A stretch of 64,000 bases of DNA, from assembly GCA_964016985.1 (NCBI GenBank), contig OZ024823.1, forward strand, positions 135,986,112-136,050,111. Reading direction: 5' to 3'. The notes under the pieces were generated by a model. The model did not search any database. It saw nothing but the letters and a program-made list of their open reading frames with translations, and was not told where the DNA came from. Of this stretch, positions 34,081-45,429 are shown piece after piece. Numbering within the stretch: position 1 is the stretch's first letter; each line of letters starts with the position of its first letter. Position numbers and translations under genes: made by a program. The stretch comes from Anodontia alba. Lineage: Eukaryota; Mollusca; Bivalvia; Lucinida; Lucinidae.

Positions 34081-35400
34081 TTGTAAGGCTTTTCAGGTGC
34101 TGGCTGATATACTACCTCAGTATTTTTATGCTGATTGTGAGATCATAGCTGTCCCATGAATCAGATACTTGATCCACACCTTTTTTCGCACTATTTTTTC
34201 TTTTCGCGCACACTTTGCCATGTCAGCAGCAAAGGGGAACTCATCTAGCACCTCTGTCTTCGTTCTTGGATTTATATTACAACCTTATTAAGTTGAAAAA
34301 GCTTCCTATGAAAGCGATACCTAATAGGTATACCATTGTCACCATCCTGGAAAGCATTTGTAAGCATGGCAAAAAACATCATTCTGAACAGTGTTGAAGC
34401 TAGTACACAGCCTAGCTTAACAACATTTTTCACAGGGAATGGATCAGAAAATTCGCCATCATTTTGGACCCTTACAAGCATACCACCGTGGAACTGCCGC
34501 ACCATTGTTATGAAGGACAGCCAAACTTTGCCATAATTTTTTCAAAGTTCCTCACGATTGACTGTGTCAAATGCTTTGGTATGGTCGCTAAAGGTCATGT
34601 AGAGGTTCACATTCTGTTCCTGGCATTTTTCTTGAAGCTGTCTTGCGGTGAAAATCATGTCTATTTTTCCTCTGTCTTTCCTGAATCCACACTGGCTTTC
34701 TGATAGAAGGCCTGACTGTTCAAGGTGTTCATTCGGTTCAGTAGGACCCTATCAAGGATCTTCCCAGCAATTGACAATAAAGAGATGCCTCAATGATTGT
34801 CACAGACTTGAGGATTCCCTTTCCTTTTACATAGGTGGATAATTGTTGCATCCTTGAATTCTTGAGAAATGGCTTCTTTACTCCACATAATGTGAACTTA
34901 CTCTGCCAGTTTCTCTGTAACTGGAGGACCTCCTGCTGTATAGATCTCTGTAGGTATTGCATCTGATCCTGACGCCTTGGCAGATGACAGCAGTTTTATT
35001 GCTTTCACTGTTTAAGAGACGGTTTGGAACTCATCAATTACAATCCACCTGTGGTAGTCTGTTGATAGCTTGATCATTGATTGATGATAGCCGATTGAGG
35101 ACACCATCAGCACTAAGGAGTGTGGTGGTTCCTGAGCTCTGGGACCATATGATGTCTTCAGTGCATCAAAAAACTTCTTCATATCCTTTCTATCTGCAAA
35201 GGACTGGATTTCATCAGCCTTTTTGCTCCGCCAGGAGTCTTGCATGACTCTGAGCCTAGTCTGGACGGTCTTACATATGTTTGAATAGGCAGTCTTACTA
35301 GGTGCTGAGCTGGTATCACTGAGGTATGCCTTGTGTTTTTGATGTTTCTCTTCAAGAAGTCTCTGGATTTCATTACCATTCTAATCAAACCAGTCTTGCT
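34081..35400 (-). pseudogene. LINE reverse-transcriptase domain
   Basis: Visible in order on the minus strand: DSWRSKKADEIQSFADRKDM; KAIKLLSSAKASGSDAIPTE; GISLLSIAGKILDRVLLNR; QCGFRKDRGKIDMIFTARQL; motif A as FSDHTKAFDTV; VRQFHGGMLVRVQNDGEFSD; LASTLFRMMFFAMLTNAFQ. The catalytic FADD box reads FAAD (near 34225), so one catalytic Asp is gone. Several stops and shifts. Not functional. Confidence 0.85.
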
Positions 35401-35506
35401 GTTTGCGAGATAGTGGTCCTAGGGAAGTCATTGATAAAGAATGAACGGTGCCTCTGAAGACTTTTCAGCTCTCATATACATCCACTAAACTGTGTTTCAG
35501 TGCATC

Positions 35507-36241
35507 TTAACGGCTGCAGATATCATTGACGAAAGCTTGCCTCTTGCTGTCTTGTTTAAGCTTGGAGACATCAAATCTCTTTGGAATGTTCTTGCATTGT
35601 GGTCGACGTGCAGGCTGAATGCGCAGGTGGAGTTTGCTGACAAGCCTGTGATCTGTCCAACAGTCTGCACCACACATATTCTTTGTCACTCTGACAGCCT
35701 GCCTTTCTTTCCGTCGCACTATGACATAGACAATGAGATGCCAGTGTTTGGAGCGGGGATGCATCCATGATGTATTGTTGTGAGTTGGTAGACGGAAGAC
35801 TGTGTTGGTGATCAGTAGTTCGTGCTCTGCATACTTCCTTAAAAGGAGGAGGCCATTGCTATTGCACTTCCCTACTCCTTCAGTTCCAATCACACCTTCC
35901 CAGGTTTGGTGGTCTGTGTCCACTCTAGCGTTGAAGTCCCCGAGGAGGATGAGTTTGTCTGTTCGGGGTATTGCAGAAATCACAGAATCCAGATCATCAT
36001 AGAACTTGTCTTTAACCTCATCTGGGTTGGTCATTGTGGGTGCATAGGCACTTACAATTGTTGCATGCCTCTTGCCAGATAAGGGAAGTCTCAGTGTCAT
36101 CAGGTGGTCATTTGTGCCTTTGGGAGGTCCTGAAAGCTTGCTGACAAAGTGTGACTTGATGGTGAATCCTACTTATGCTTTACGCCGCTCTTCTTTCTTG
36201 CGTCCACTCCAGAAGGAAGTGTAGCCAGTACCAACTTCTTT
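35507..36241 (-). pseudogene. LINE apurinic-type endonuclease domain
   Basis: The longest intact reading of the element. It contains VSAYAPTMTN, LILLGDFNARVD (catalytic Asp and Asn), NTSWMHPRSKHWHLIVYVIV and CWTDHRLV (Asp-His pair). These fit the endonuclease/exonuclease/phosphatase fold that nicks target DNA. Upstream the frame continues with YTSFWSGRKKEERRKA before a stop codon near 36178. The His-Trp-His segment normally reads like a Gln-Leu-Asp-Tyr/His motif, so this part may be damaged. Confidence 0.85.
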
Positions 36242-36519
36242 CATTAGGAAAACACGTCTATTCAAATATATTGAAAATTTCACCACCAAAAACTGAAAGT
36301 TTTCAGATAAAAATTCTGATATTTTTCATATTTCTGCTCAAAATATAGATTGTGGGTACTCGTTAGAACCGCCTCGCCGAGGCGGTTCTAACGAGTACCC
36401 ACAATCTATGTTTTGAGCAGAAATAAGAAAAATAATGTATACCCCTGTAAACCCCAGTTTTACTATTATAAAAGTGGGGTTTAAGGGGGTCAAAATTATA
36501 TAGGTATGTTTTCGTGATG
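36242..36519 (+). mobile_element. A-family MITE copy 11, inside the LINE
   Basis: CATTAGGAAAACACGTCTAT to GGTATGTTTTCGTGATG, full hairpin. On the LINE strand the flanks read EGLL before and KEVGTGY after, a natural junction of this LINE family, so this is a clean insertion. Confidence 0.9.
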
Positions 36520-37110
36520 TTAAAAGCCCTTCCTCTGCAAGGTGCTGCAATCTCGACTTTTATCTGTAAAGTAAAGCGATCAAATAGAACGAAGCCGCCT
36601 GTGCTCAGGCCTGCAACTTTCCTCACATGCTGCTTCGCTGCTCGCCCATCGCCACAGGGATTTTTGTATGACTTGTATATGTGTGCTTGCTATGACTGTG
36701 TGTTGCCAATTAAGATGACATGCGCTGTGAATTTGGTTATAGTGAGGGAAAAGGCGAGCAGAACTAACCTCACTTTCTCGTGACCTAGCTGGATCCAGAG
36801 GCAAGACAGTGTCAGGACATCTGGAGCTAAGCCCGGATGAAGTGGATGACCATGACTTCTGTTGTGTCTTGTCATGCTCTCCATGCTCCATAACATGCTC
36901 CTGCATCGCCGTTTGGGCCGTTGAATCATAGTAAAGATTTCCTCTGCCCCAGCTGCCGAAGAAGACTTTACATGACTGGAACAGGCAAATCCAGATATGC
37001 AGGTTTTTATTTGGAGTTGCCAACTCCGAGACAGATTGCTGACCAGGGCTTGAGAGCTCCATCTACCCTAGATATTGCTACCCAGATTCAGTTAACAGCT
37101 ATGCAGAAGC
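36520..37110 (-). pseudogene. LINE 5' region
   Basis: Minus-strand text near 36640-36520 gives CRPEHRRLRS and KVEIAAP, degenerate versions of the segment preceding the endonuclease. Further 5', an open stretch (37062-36580) has no recognised domain and may be 5' UTR or a diverged N terminus. Confidence 0.55.
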
Positions 37111-37925
37111 AGTAACTTAAGTAGCATACCATCTAGAATAAATAAAAACAGACCTCAATCCATCCCGCGTCAGTCTGCATGGATGCGACAGCTAGCCAGC
37201 TCTTCGATATGGATTTTGGATACGTTTAATTTTTTTTTTCCTATTGCATGAGGACTTTGTCATGGCTTAAATATACATGCTCTGTGATCTAGCAAATCAC
37301 TGGACTGTTTAATGCCGATCAAAGGTCAGTAGAAGGAGAAGGAAAGGAAATATTGAATTCAATTTCATTCAAGGCTCATAGCTTATGTTGCCAGTATTTC
37401 TTTTTTATTTTTTCGAGTCAGATAATTTCTTACAAAAAAGGCATTGAGTTGGAAAAAAGTAAACAGTCTACATGATCCAAACCATTTGTAAAGGTACCTT
37501 CGAGGAATATGCTAAATGTCAGAGCATCCGTGCAGTATGGTCAGAGCATTCACAGTCCGCTGACAGACTCACTGGACGCTATAAAATAATAATATATGTT
37601 GTATCGCAAATCGCCTGATCACATTATAGGACTTCACATGCTTATCTATGTCTATAATGTTCGCATATGGCCTCGAAGACATCTCTGTCTCGTGTCAAAG
37701 CCTAAATGATTGCGTCATATGCGAACAGCAAAACATCAAAACTAGCCCGCACATATGTGCTGGACAATGATGTCTAGTTTCTCACACAAGTAATGGCTGG
37801 ATTTTGCTGATCAGTAACAATTTTGCTGTGCCCTGTCTCCATTATGTGATTATTATCATAATAAAACTGCCAACAGAACTGGCAGTATAATTAAACCGTG
37901 TCATGCTAAATTTTCTCACTGCAGA
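37111..37925. other. spacer with F-like scraps
   Basis: Motifs such as AAAGGTACCTTCGAGGAATA and CAGTCCGCTGACAGACTC hint at very old E/F-type elements. No gene. Confidence 0.4.
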
Positions 37926-38045
37926 ATGAACAGTGAAGATGGAGACCGACTTGGGCTTCAGGACCTTCTTCGTGCTCCTGGAGAATTGCTAGACACTGAA
38001 GAATCTACTGCGATATCTCAGATGAGACTGTGCAAAGAATCATGA
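37926..38045 (+). other. possible short exon (39 codons)
   Basis: A pyrimidine-rich stretch ending CACTGCAG (AG at 37923-37924) is directly followed by ATGAACAGTGAAGATGGAG and an open frame. The frame begins MNSEDGDRLGLQDLLRAPGE and ends CKES before TGA. Composition is more balanced than the surroundings and it lies outside recognised repeats. No family recognised. Could be chance. Confidence 0.15.
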
Positions 38046-38051
38046 TGATTT

Positions 38052-38252
38052 GAGGCGCAACGTGGAAAAACTTTACTTCTGATATGTGCACAGTCTGATC
38101 AGAGTCTTCGTTATCCGCATGAGGAAACTTTGCATTCTTGGTTATCCAAAATGCGCTCCGTGAAGATTACGATTATACTGCAAGAATGCGCAGGCTGATC
38201 TGAATCTTCGCTGGGCGCACATGTTTTGAGGACGTTTTCTGACATGGTGATT
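38052..38252. mobile_element. E-family MITE copy 8
   Basis: GAAAAACTTTACTTCTGATA, then TCTTCGTTATCCGCATGAGG, then TGCGCTCCGTGAAGATTACG, then CTGATCTGAATCTTCGCTGG, then GAGGACGTTTTCTGACATG. Confidence 0.75.
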
Positions 38253-38544
38253 CTTATGGGTCTGTACGCGAATCAGCAAAGTCTATTTTGCGTGACATTG
38301 CTTAACCGGTAAACTGTAGATTGGTCTTAACGGGTCACAGGGGATATCCATACATTACACAATTATTCTCAGCATGTCTCCAACTGTTTTCAAATGTTTC
38401 TGTTGTAAATACTGTGAAACAGTGTTACATATAATTGACACATGCATTTTCACATTTGTACAAACTTTCTGTTGACAATAAAGCGCTTTAATCAAAATTA
38501 CGACAACTATATTACGCTTGTTTTTCTAATATATATTTTAAGCT

Positions 38545-38730
38545 TTAGCACTCCGTAGGCTAGATCATTAGATGAAAATAGTGATATTTGTTTTATTTTA
38601 TACAAAAAATAAGACTTAACATTCCCTTTCCTTCGACGACAATTTTAATGAAATGTCAATTCTTATTTGATGTGAAAAATACGGAATATATTTCAAATTT
38701 TGCCTGTTTTTGTTTATAGTCAGAAGGTTA
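38545..38730. mobile_element. G'-family MITE, degenerate
   Basis: AGCTTTAGCACTCCGTAGGC, then TTTTAATGAAATGTCAATTC, then GTGAAAAATACGGAATATAT. Confidence 0.5.
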
Positions 38731-40551
38731 AAGTCAGAGCTTTCAACTTTTAAACACAATTCTGAAAGGATATGTTCATGTATTCTGAATTCAGGCAAAC
38801 CGATATTGCTACTTTTTTCACAATTCCTATTTTCATCTCATTTCCTGTTTCCAAAGCCTATTACCTATGTGTAACATGTTCAATGGCTTTATTTGGACAC
38901 ACATGTTGATGTAAGATTCATTTTAAGGCGCTACTCTTCATATGTGACACCACGTATGGAAAACATAGGGAGCCCAAGCCTATGTTTTTCATTATGAAAA
39001 ACATGTGATAAATATTTGCCATGACACCATGTACAATTTGAAAGCTACTGTACATGGCGTATCTGCGTTATCACGCTCGCCTTACCGTAGCTCAAATGTC
39101 AATATTCCTGACACAAATTGGTGTACATTCTGTATTTGGCATGTTCGCACCTTATTACAAAGTAATTTGGCAATCTTAAGTGTAGTTGTGCGTAATTATG
39201 GTGTTTATGGTTAATTCATGACACATTGGCATCAATGCAAATCTAGATTTTTTAGAATACGTTGTTTGGCTTCAGAGATGGTTTGAAACTTAAACTTAGT
39301 TAGACTTAAAAAGTTCTTATATTCTCGAAACATTACCGTTCTTATATTCTCGAAACATCACCAAAATTCTACAAGACTAAATAATATCTCCCCCAAGAGA
39401 TGTTTCAGTATTCAATGAGTGCGAGTGAGGCTTGAGATGCGTGACGGCGAACGCAACAGATTTCAAACTTTGAAATTTAACTGCATGAATGTTTGCTGTA
39501 TCACCTGTTTAAATTCTCGCACATAATTTGGGTTAACACAAGAAAAAAATATCTAGTCTATAAGAATACAATGCACAATGCAACTAACAGGAAGAATGAT
39601 GCCATTGTAAGTTAATTAAGGTAATTCATCGGCCATTTCACCCCTGCAGGCCGAAGCAGTATGCTTTTGCAAACACTGTAGATCCTGGTGAGATGGCAGA
39701 GCTAAGCTGTTTGGCATTCTGCTTTTATTTTGACCGAGATCCCTATCTGGAACAATGGTTCAGACCAGATTTAAAGATGGAACAGCCCACTTCAGAAACT
39801 CTTGGATGAATGGTTAATTGAGATAAATGGCTAATCTGAAAGTTAGAGACTGAATAAAAAAAATGGAGTCCGCTCAGGGTTTAGGCGGGGATTAGGTCAG
39901 AATGTCGGTCTGGCATTTGATAATTATTTCCTTTACATGGGCACTAGTTGAGTTCTTGCATAATTGTTTAAGTACTCGTTTTTGGTATATCGTCAGTACC
40001 TGCATTAGTTCAGCTCACGAACCCAGCACTGTTTTTCAAGTATGCCATAATTCTGAGATGTAATGGTGTTGCTTGAACAATAAAACATTGCGCAAATACT
40101 TCGCCAGTTTTTAAATTCGATAAATAAGTTATAAGGTAAACATCGAAATCCTGAATTCAATTAATCCGACTAGTTTAATGTACCTGCCCATTTTTCCTTT
40201 AGAGACAGACAAACTATACCAAGAGAAAGATACAGATAATACATTACTGTAACTTAACATCAGATAACGATTTATATTGCATCATTCGTGGCCATTTATT
40301 TTCTGGTGAAAGGTCTGGGCGGAGCATTAAACAGCTCTAATAACGTTGTTGTTGTGCAATATTTCATCCGGTCTATTGTTACCTTCTCCACAGAAAATTA
40401 CTTCTTTTATGTAAAAGTGATTAACATTCTTCCTATGAACAGTACCCGAAGAAAATCAGGCAATTTAAGGCGACACAATGTTCAAACTTATGATTACATC
40501 AACACTAAATAAGATAAACAACTGTAATGTGCAAATGGACTGAGAACTTTG
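38731..40551. other. largely unassigned stretch
   Basis: Longest stretch poor in recognised MITEs. Contains a local tandem duplication (GTTCTTATATTCTCGAAACA twice near 39313-39360). No convincing coding frame. An open stretch at 40288-40512 has no recognised domain. Confidence 0.35.
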
Positions 40552-40626
40552 CCCAGCGGGCACATGACGTTTATAAAACGTCGCTTCAACGTTGATGCGA
40601 CGTTGTATAAAGTCATGTGCCAGCTG
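40552..40626. mobile_element. H-family palindrome copy 2, shortened
   Basis: CCCAGCGGGCACATGACGT at the left, GTCATGTGCCAGCTG at the right. The inner part is about 35 bp shorter than copy 1. Confidence 0.75.
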
Positions 40627-40927
40627 TATGGTGATCATTCTAGATATAAGTTCTTGAAAACAGCAGTTGATATGACAATGTTATGTTCACATTTGCTTCG
40701 CAGAATGTATGCATGATGCACCAGAAATGAAATTTCAAAGAATGTTCAAATATATTTTAATTCAATACTGCTTGCCAGACAGACCTTGCTGTAATGATCC
40801 AACCGTCCACATAGATTAGAAAACCTTTTAGGGCCCTCGGCTACATGTGCAATAAACTTACCTACTACATCCCACCGCTCGTCACCCACTGACCTTTGAC
40901 TGTACAGAAACAGACGTGCACTTGCTG

Positions 40928-41206
40928 TATTACGAAAACACGCCTATTCAAATATATAGAAACTCTCATCTCTAAATACTGAAAATTTTCAGATAAAAAT
41001 CTCTGATATTTTTCATATTTCTGCTCAAAACATAGATTGTGGGTACGTATTAGAACCGCCTCGGCGAGGCGGTTCTAACGAGTACCCACAATCTATGTTT
41101 TTGAGCAGAAATAAGAAAAATAATATATACCTCTGTAAACACCAGTTTTACTATATAAAAGTGAGGTTTAAGGGGGTCAAACTTATATAAGCATGTTTTC
41201 GTGATG
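40928..41206 (+). mobile_element. A-family MITE copy 12
   Basis: TATTACGAAAACACGCCTAT to GCATGTTTTCGTGATG. The left hairpin arm has ACGTATTAG where the right arm still pairs as ACTCGTTAG. Confidence 0.9.
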
Positions 41207-41755
41207 AAAACGCCAACGAATGTTTTGGTGGAAAATCTTATCTCAATAAGCGCAACCTTTCTGACAGAACTGAAAGAAAATATTACCGAGACACGGTACT
41301 GCGTAATTGCTGAATCAGCGTATTTCCTATAATCAGTTACCTACAATGTGCGATTTTCCATTTTAAGAATCATACCTGCCACACACAGCCACACAATTTC
41401 CAGGCAAAACAACAATATGATAATTTATGTCATCGTTCTAGTATTTCTGTTTTCTTAGAATCTTTGTCAGTTAATAGTGGAGCTTTACAATATTTCCGCA
41501 TTTAATATTGGTTTTACTTAGTAAGTATTTAAGATTATGAGTGATTAATCTACTCCTTACCTATCTAAACCTAACTAAATCCTACCCTGCAATTATCAAT
41601 AACTTAAAAAAAAACACAAAAAAAAAAAAACCAGAAAATAAAAACACAACAAAAAACATTATCTGGAGCTATGTGTGTTTTGCTAGTGTTATTTGCACGC
41701 TTTTTCCAAACCTGTAGAGGCATTTGACTTCAAAATACATACTATTAGTTTTTAG

Positions 41756-42025
41756 CAACATCCCTATATAATTTTGACCCCCTTAAACCCCACTTTTATA
41801 TAGTAAAACTGGGGTTTACAGGGGTATACATTATTTTTCTTATTTCTGCTCAAAACATAGAGTGTGGGTATTCGTTAGAACCGCCTCGGCGAGGCCGTTC
41901 TAACGAGTACCCACAATCTATGTTTTGAGCAGAAATATGAAAAATGTCAAAAATTTTTATCTGAAAATTTTCATTTTTTTGGTGGTAAAATTTTCAATGT
42001 ATTGAATAGGCGTGTTTTCGTAATG
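41756..42025 (-). mobile_element. A-family MITE copy 13
   Basis: The left end is shortened (CAACATCCCTATATAATT). The right end GGCGTGTTTTCGTAATG is intact. Confidence 0.88.
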
Positions 42026-42591
42026 GATGTCGCAACTCTGACAATATTCACCAATATCAGTGTAATAACCCAAAGTATCATGCTTTCTGATACAGAATAA
42101 AGATAACGTAAGGTGTAGATATACAGAGGCCATGCCAAAACGCTATCATAGACGGAATTAAGACAATGCCAATAAGCTAATTCAACAACGTAATGTGTTA
42201 TAACTGTTTTCCTATATTTAAAGATAATGTCAGATATATCTAATCGATTTTTATAGGAAGTCTATTAGAAAGGATAAAATCTCGTCGCTAAATAAACAAT
42301 TACAGGTCCTCCCTAATATCGTTTGATCGTCACCTGGCTTAAAGGTCTTTGTTGTCTCGACCACAGCAGACTTGTCAATGATCCCTGCAGTTAATAGCAG
42401 GTCATTTCGTTACATCATTCATTGCACGCCTTCAGGCTAGTAACGGTATCACTTGCGGTAAATACACCCTGACACTCCCATGACTTTTGTATGGTTGATC
42501 ATAGTTCTCATGGATTTTCATCAGTATGACCTGTTTGGGGCATTCGCTGGTCTTCAGTATATCCTGGGATACTCAAAAGTGCAAACTGATC

Positions 42592-42870
42592 CATCACGAA
42601 AACATGCCTATGTAATGCTGACCCCCTTAAACCCCACTTCTATATAGTAAAACTGGGGTTTACAGGGGTAAACATTATTTTTATTATTTCTGCTCAAAAA
42701 ACATAATTTGTGGGTATTCGTTAGAACCGCCTCGCCGAGGCGGTTCTAACGAATACCCACAAATTATGTTTTGAGTAGAAAAATGAAAAATATCAGAATT
42801 TTTATCTGAAAACTTTCAATTTTTGGTGGTAAAATTTTAAATATATTTGAATAGGTGTGTTTTCGTAATG
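42592..42870 (-). mobile_element. A-family MITE copy 14, matched arm changes
   Basis: CATCACGAAAACATGCCTAT to GGTGTGTTTTCGTAATG. Arms read CATAATTTGTGGGTATTCG and CGAATACCCACAAATTATG: three differences from the usual CATAGATTGTGGGTACTCG, all mirrored in the other arm. Confidence 0.92.
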
Positions 42871-42871
42871 G

Positions 42872-42943
42872 CGAACGTTTTGCCCTGGATCTCTACCTAA
42901 TCACGAATACCAGTAGAAGCAAGGATCAAGGGCAAAACGTTCG
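42872..42943. repeat. isolated inverted repeat
   Basis: CGAACGTTTTGCCCTGGATC and GATCAAGGGCAAAACGTTCG, 20-bp arms with one mismatch and a 32-bp spacer, starting right after an A element. No other copy seen. Confidence 0.75.
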
Positions 42944-43109
42944 TAACTTGCAACTCTGAATGCAGCCCATAAATCTACAGTAATTTGTAGACCTCATTAG
43001 ACTGATGACCGCACCGGCATCTTCGTCGTTTTGTTCACATGATCCCCGGGACTTTTTCAGTTAAGCAACAGGAATAATATATATTTGTATTTGTATATGT
43101 ATATGCACT

Positions 43110-43112
<3 letters not shown>

Positions 43113-43155
<43 letters not shown>
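43113..43155. repeat. (CA)n microsatellite
   Basis: About 21 CA units directly left of an H palindrome. Confidence 0.97.
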
Positions 43156-43158
<3 letters not shown>

Positions 43159-43262
43159 CCAAGCAGGCACACAACATCAAAATGACGTCGTATCAACGTC
43201 GATGCGACGTGATCATGTCGCATCGACGTTGATACGACGTCATTTTAACGTTGTGTGCCCAC

Positions 43263-43265
<3 letters not shown>
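43159..43265. mobile_element. H-family palindrome copy 3
   Basis: CCAAGCAGGCACACAACATC at the left, AACGTTGTGTGCCCACTGG at the right. Inner arms AATGACGTCGTATCAACGTC and GACGTTGATACGACGTCATT. The stem sequence differs from copy 1, but complementarity is kept. Confidence 0.82.

Positions 43266-43266
<1 letters not shown>

Positions 43267-43315
<49 letters not shown>
43267..43315. repeat. (GA)n microsatellite
   Basis: About 24 units directly right of the H palindrome. Confidence 0.97.
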
Positions 43316-43317
<2 letters not shown>

Positions 43318-43695
43318 AATATAACCACTTATACTTGTTTTTTCTAACATTTACTTCTGAATTTTACCTTTGCCTGCGATTTTATTAGGTATTAGCCACT
43401 TCTGCGGAGGAGGCGATTGTGGCGTTAGTCATAAATCGGCAGGGAAACGGCCTTTCTGCGAGTAACTTTCGGCTATAGGCAATAGTTTGTCATCAGAAAT
43501 TAATGGCGCATTTTTTTTCCTGTTTAAAGTATGTCATGTTTGTTAACCTTTCATCAAAAGGCTAGTGGGTAAGGAGTTTAGTAAATGATGTATACAATGT
43601 AATCTAATAGGTTGCCTTTGGTATCAAAAGAACGAAAACTCGGTCATATCAGTCTCTTCGCATGTAGTTTACATGTCTGCAAATAACTCAGTTGC

Positions 43696-43696
<1 letters not shown>

Positions 43697-43739
<43 letters not shown>
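43697..43739. repeat. (AAT)n microsatellite
   Basis: About 14 ATA units. Isoleucine frames across it are artefacts. Confidence 0.97.
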
Positions 43740-43740
<1 letters not shown>

Positions 43741-43964
43741 CCAACAAGAGATGGTCAAAGAAGATGTGTGTGTATTGTTCGAATTAGGAAAAGAAGGAAC
43801 GAAAAGAAATGATACAAGATGGGAATGCGAATACAGAACGAATGAAAAAGGAACTGCCTTATCAAACATAGCATTTAGGTGTTATGATAAGAGTCTCACT
43901 AAAGATAAGCTATATTTCATGCTAAACTTTGTTACCGTCTTGAAATATATTCTTACTTACCCAA

Positions 43965-44181
43965 GGCTTTAACGCTTAGCATACTGGGTAAAAAATTTCA
44001 GCAGACATTTTGAAGTAATTTTCTTACTTTGTTCCCGGAAAATTGACCTTGTCATTTCATGCAAAGTGTCTCATCAGGAGTCTGTTCGCATGAAATGTCA
44101 AAGCCCATTCTGGAAAAAAAGAAAACATATTCTCAATTTGTTGTCTGCTGATATAGCCATGAGAGTGGTAAAGGTAAAATA
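43965..44181. mobile_element. G-family MITE
   Basis: TTTAACGCTTAGCATACTGG, then TTTCAGCAGACATTTTGAAG, then GTTCGCATGAAATGTCAAAG, then TTGTTGTCTGCTGATATAGC and GAGAGTGGTAAAGGT. Confidence 0.75.
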
Positions 44182-44289
44182 AAAAAAGTAACTGTCAAAC
44201 TAATTTACAAATACCGAACAGCGAAATCATGGTCTAGTCTGGGAATTCTGTGCCTGTCAATGATAGTAGATGTCGATGTATTTAAGCAG

Positions 44290-44419
44290 TTACGTCAGAA
44301 AGTGTGCCTTATGAGAGGTTCGCCCAGTATTTACGCAGTCTGATCAGTCGTCGTTTGGCGATCTGTTGATAGCCAATGACGGACAGAGATAACTGGCCAG
44401 ACTGTTCGAGACTGATATA
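44290..44419. mobile_element. E-like fragment
   Basis: ACGTCAGAAAGTGTGCCTTA, then TTCGCCCAGTATTTACGCAG, then TCTGATCAGTCGTCGTTTGG. Old, ends before the N element. Confidence 0.4.
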
Positions 44420-44762
44420 CAGACAACCCTCTTTATACCGACACTCGATACAACGACAAAATTCGTTATAATGACAATTTGACTGTCACGAAATCTTCGC
44501 TTCAGAGGAAACAATTAGTCAGAAATTATGCCAGAACATTGTATTTAATACTTTAAAGAAACATATGTTTTGGATATTTGTTAGAATTGCCTCAGCAAGG
44601 CGATTCTAACAAATATTCAAAACATATGTTCTATGTAATAGGAACAAAAGAAAACCTTTCTTACATATCAATCTGCTCATTAAGTATTCTGTACAACATC
44701 AAATTCGTTATAACGGCAATGTCTTTGGGAACAAACGCTGTCGTTGTAACGAGGGTTCAGTG
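44420..44762. mobile_element. N-family MITE, TA target
   Basis: Ends CAGACAACCCTCTTTATACC and TGTAACGAGGGTTCAGTG flanked by TA. Subterminal TTCGTTATAATGACAA and TTCGTTATAACGGCAA are direct. Central hairpin ATATTTGTTAGAATTGCCTC with AAGGCGATTCTAACAAATAT, a variant of the A-type core. Confidence 0.8.
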
Positions 44763-44858
44763 TACTACGAGTTTGCATAGCCTGATCTGAATCTTTGCGA
44801 TGTTCAAACATATCATATGGTACATTTGTTACGCTGAGGCCCTTAGAAGTATACATCT

Positions 44859-45103
44859 GGGGCCAGTTGTTCAGAGCTAACGACGTCGTTAGTTAACGAT
44901 TCGTTAAAATTTACATCGGGTGATACGCAAAAAAGCTGAAATTTTTTGCTGAAAAAAATGTGAGTAGCTTTTGCAATGCAAAAGCTTCTCACATTTTTTC
45001 AGCAAAAGATATCAGAATATTGTATATTGAATCCGCTAAAACAGTTAATGAAATGACCCTTAACGAACTCGTTAAGCTAACGACGCTTTGAACAACTGGG
45101 CCC
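44859..45103. mobile_element. O-family MITE
   Basis: GGGGCCAGTTGTTCAGAGCT at the left, CTTTGAACAACTGGGCCC at the right, both followed inward by TAACGACG-type repeats. Central hairpin TGTGAGTAGCTTTTGCA with TGCAAAAGCTTCTCACA. Confidence 0.8.
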
Positions 45104-45388
45104 TAGATTCCTGCAGTCGAGTCGTTAGTGTGACTGTCAATTTGTTATATGCACAATACACACTTAGAAGCTTTGCTGCGCATAAACAAGTACCCAATTT
45201 GACCAGTTTATCTGAGATAAATCGTCCACTTTTTAAGCCTGAAGGTTCGGTATTGTCTCTATGTCATTTAGCTCGACTTTGAAGTTTTATCATAATAATC
45301 TAGTGTTCGGTTTTCATTAACCTGTAATGGACATCAAGGACATACACCGACTTCCCTATTCCTCAAAATTATTTTGTCATGACATGTT

Positions 45389-45393
<5 letters not shown>

Positions 45394-45424
<31 letters not shown>
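45394..45424. repeat. (TG)n microsatellite
   Basis: About 16 GT units. Confidence 0.97.

Positions 45425-45429
<5 letters not shown>

Larger units (their letters stand above)
33455..37110 (-). mobile_element. non-LTR retrotransposon, decayed and split
   Basis: Minus-strand order from the 5' side: an upstream region (37.06-36.52 kb), endonuclease (36.24-35.5 kb), linker, reverse transcriptase (about 35.0-34.0 kb), then a C-terminal region (33.9-33.46 kb). The order is that of endonuclease-type LINEs with one main frame. Many stops and frameshifts remain. An A-family MITE at 36242-36519 interrupts the start of the endonuclease domain. Neither a poly-A tail nor a target duplication was identified. 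The shorter fragment at 8053-8520 is the same family. Confidence 0.85.
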
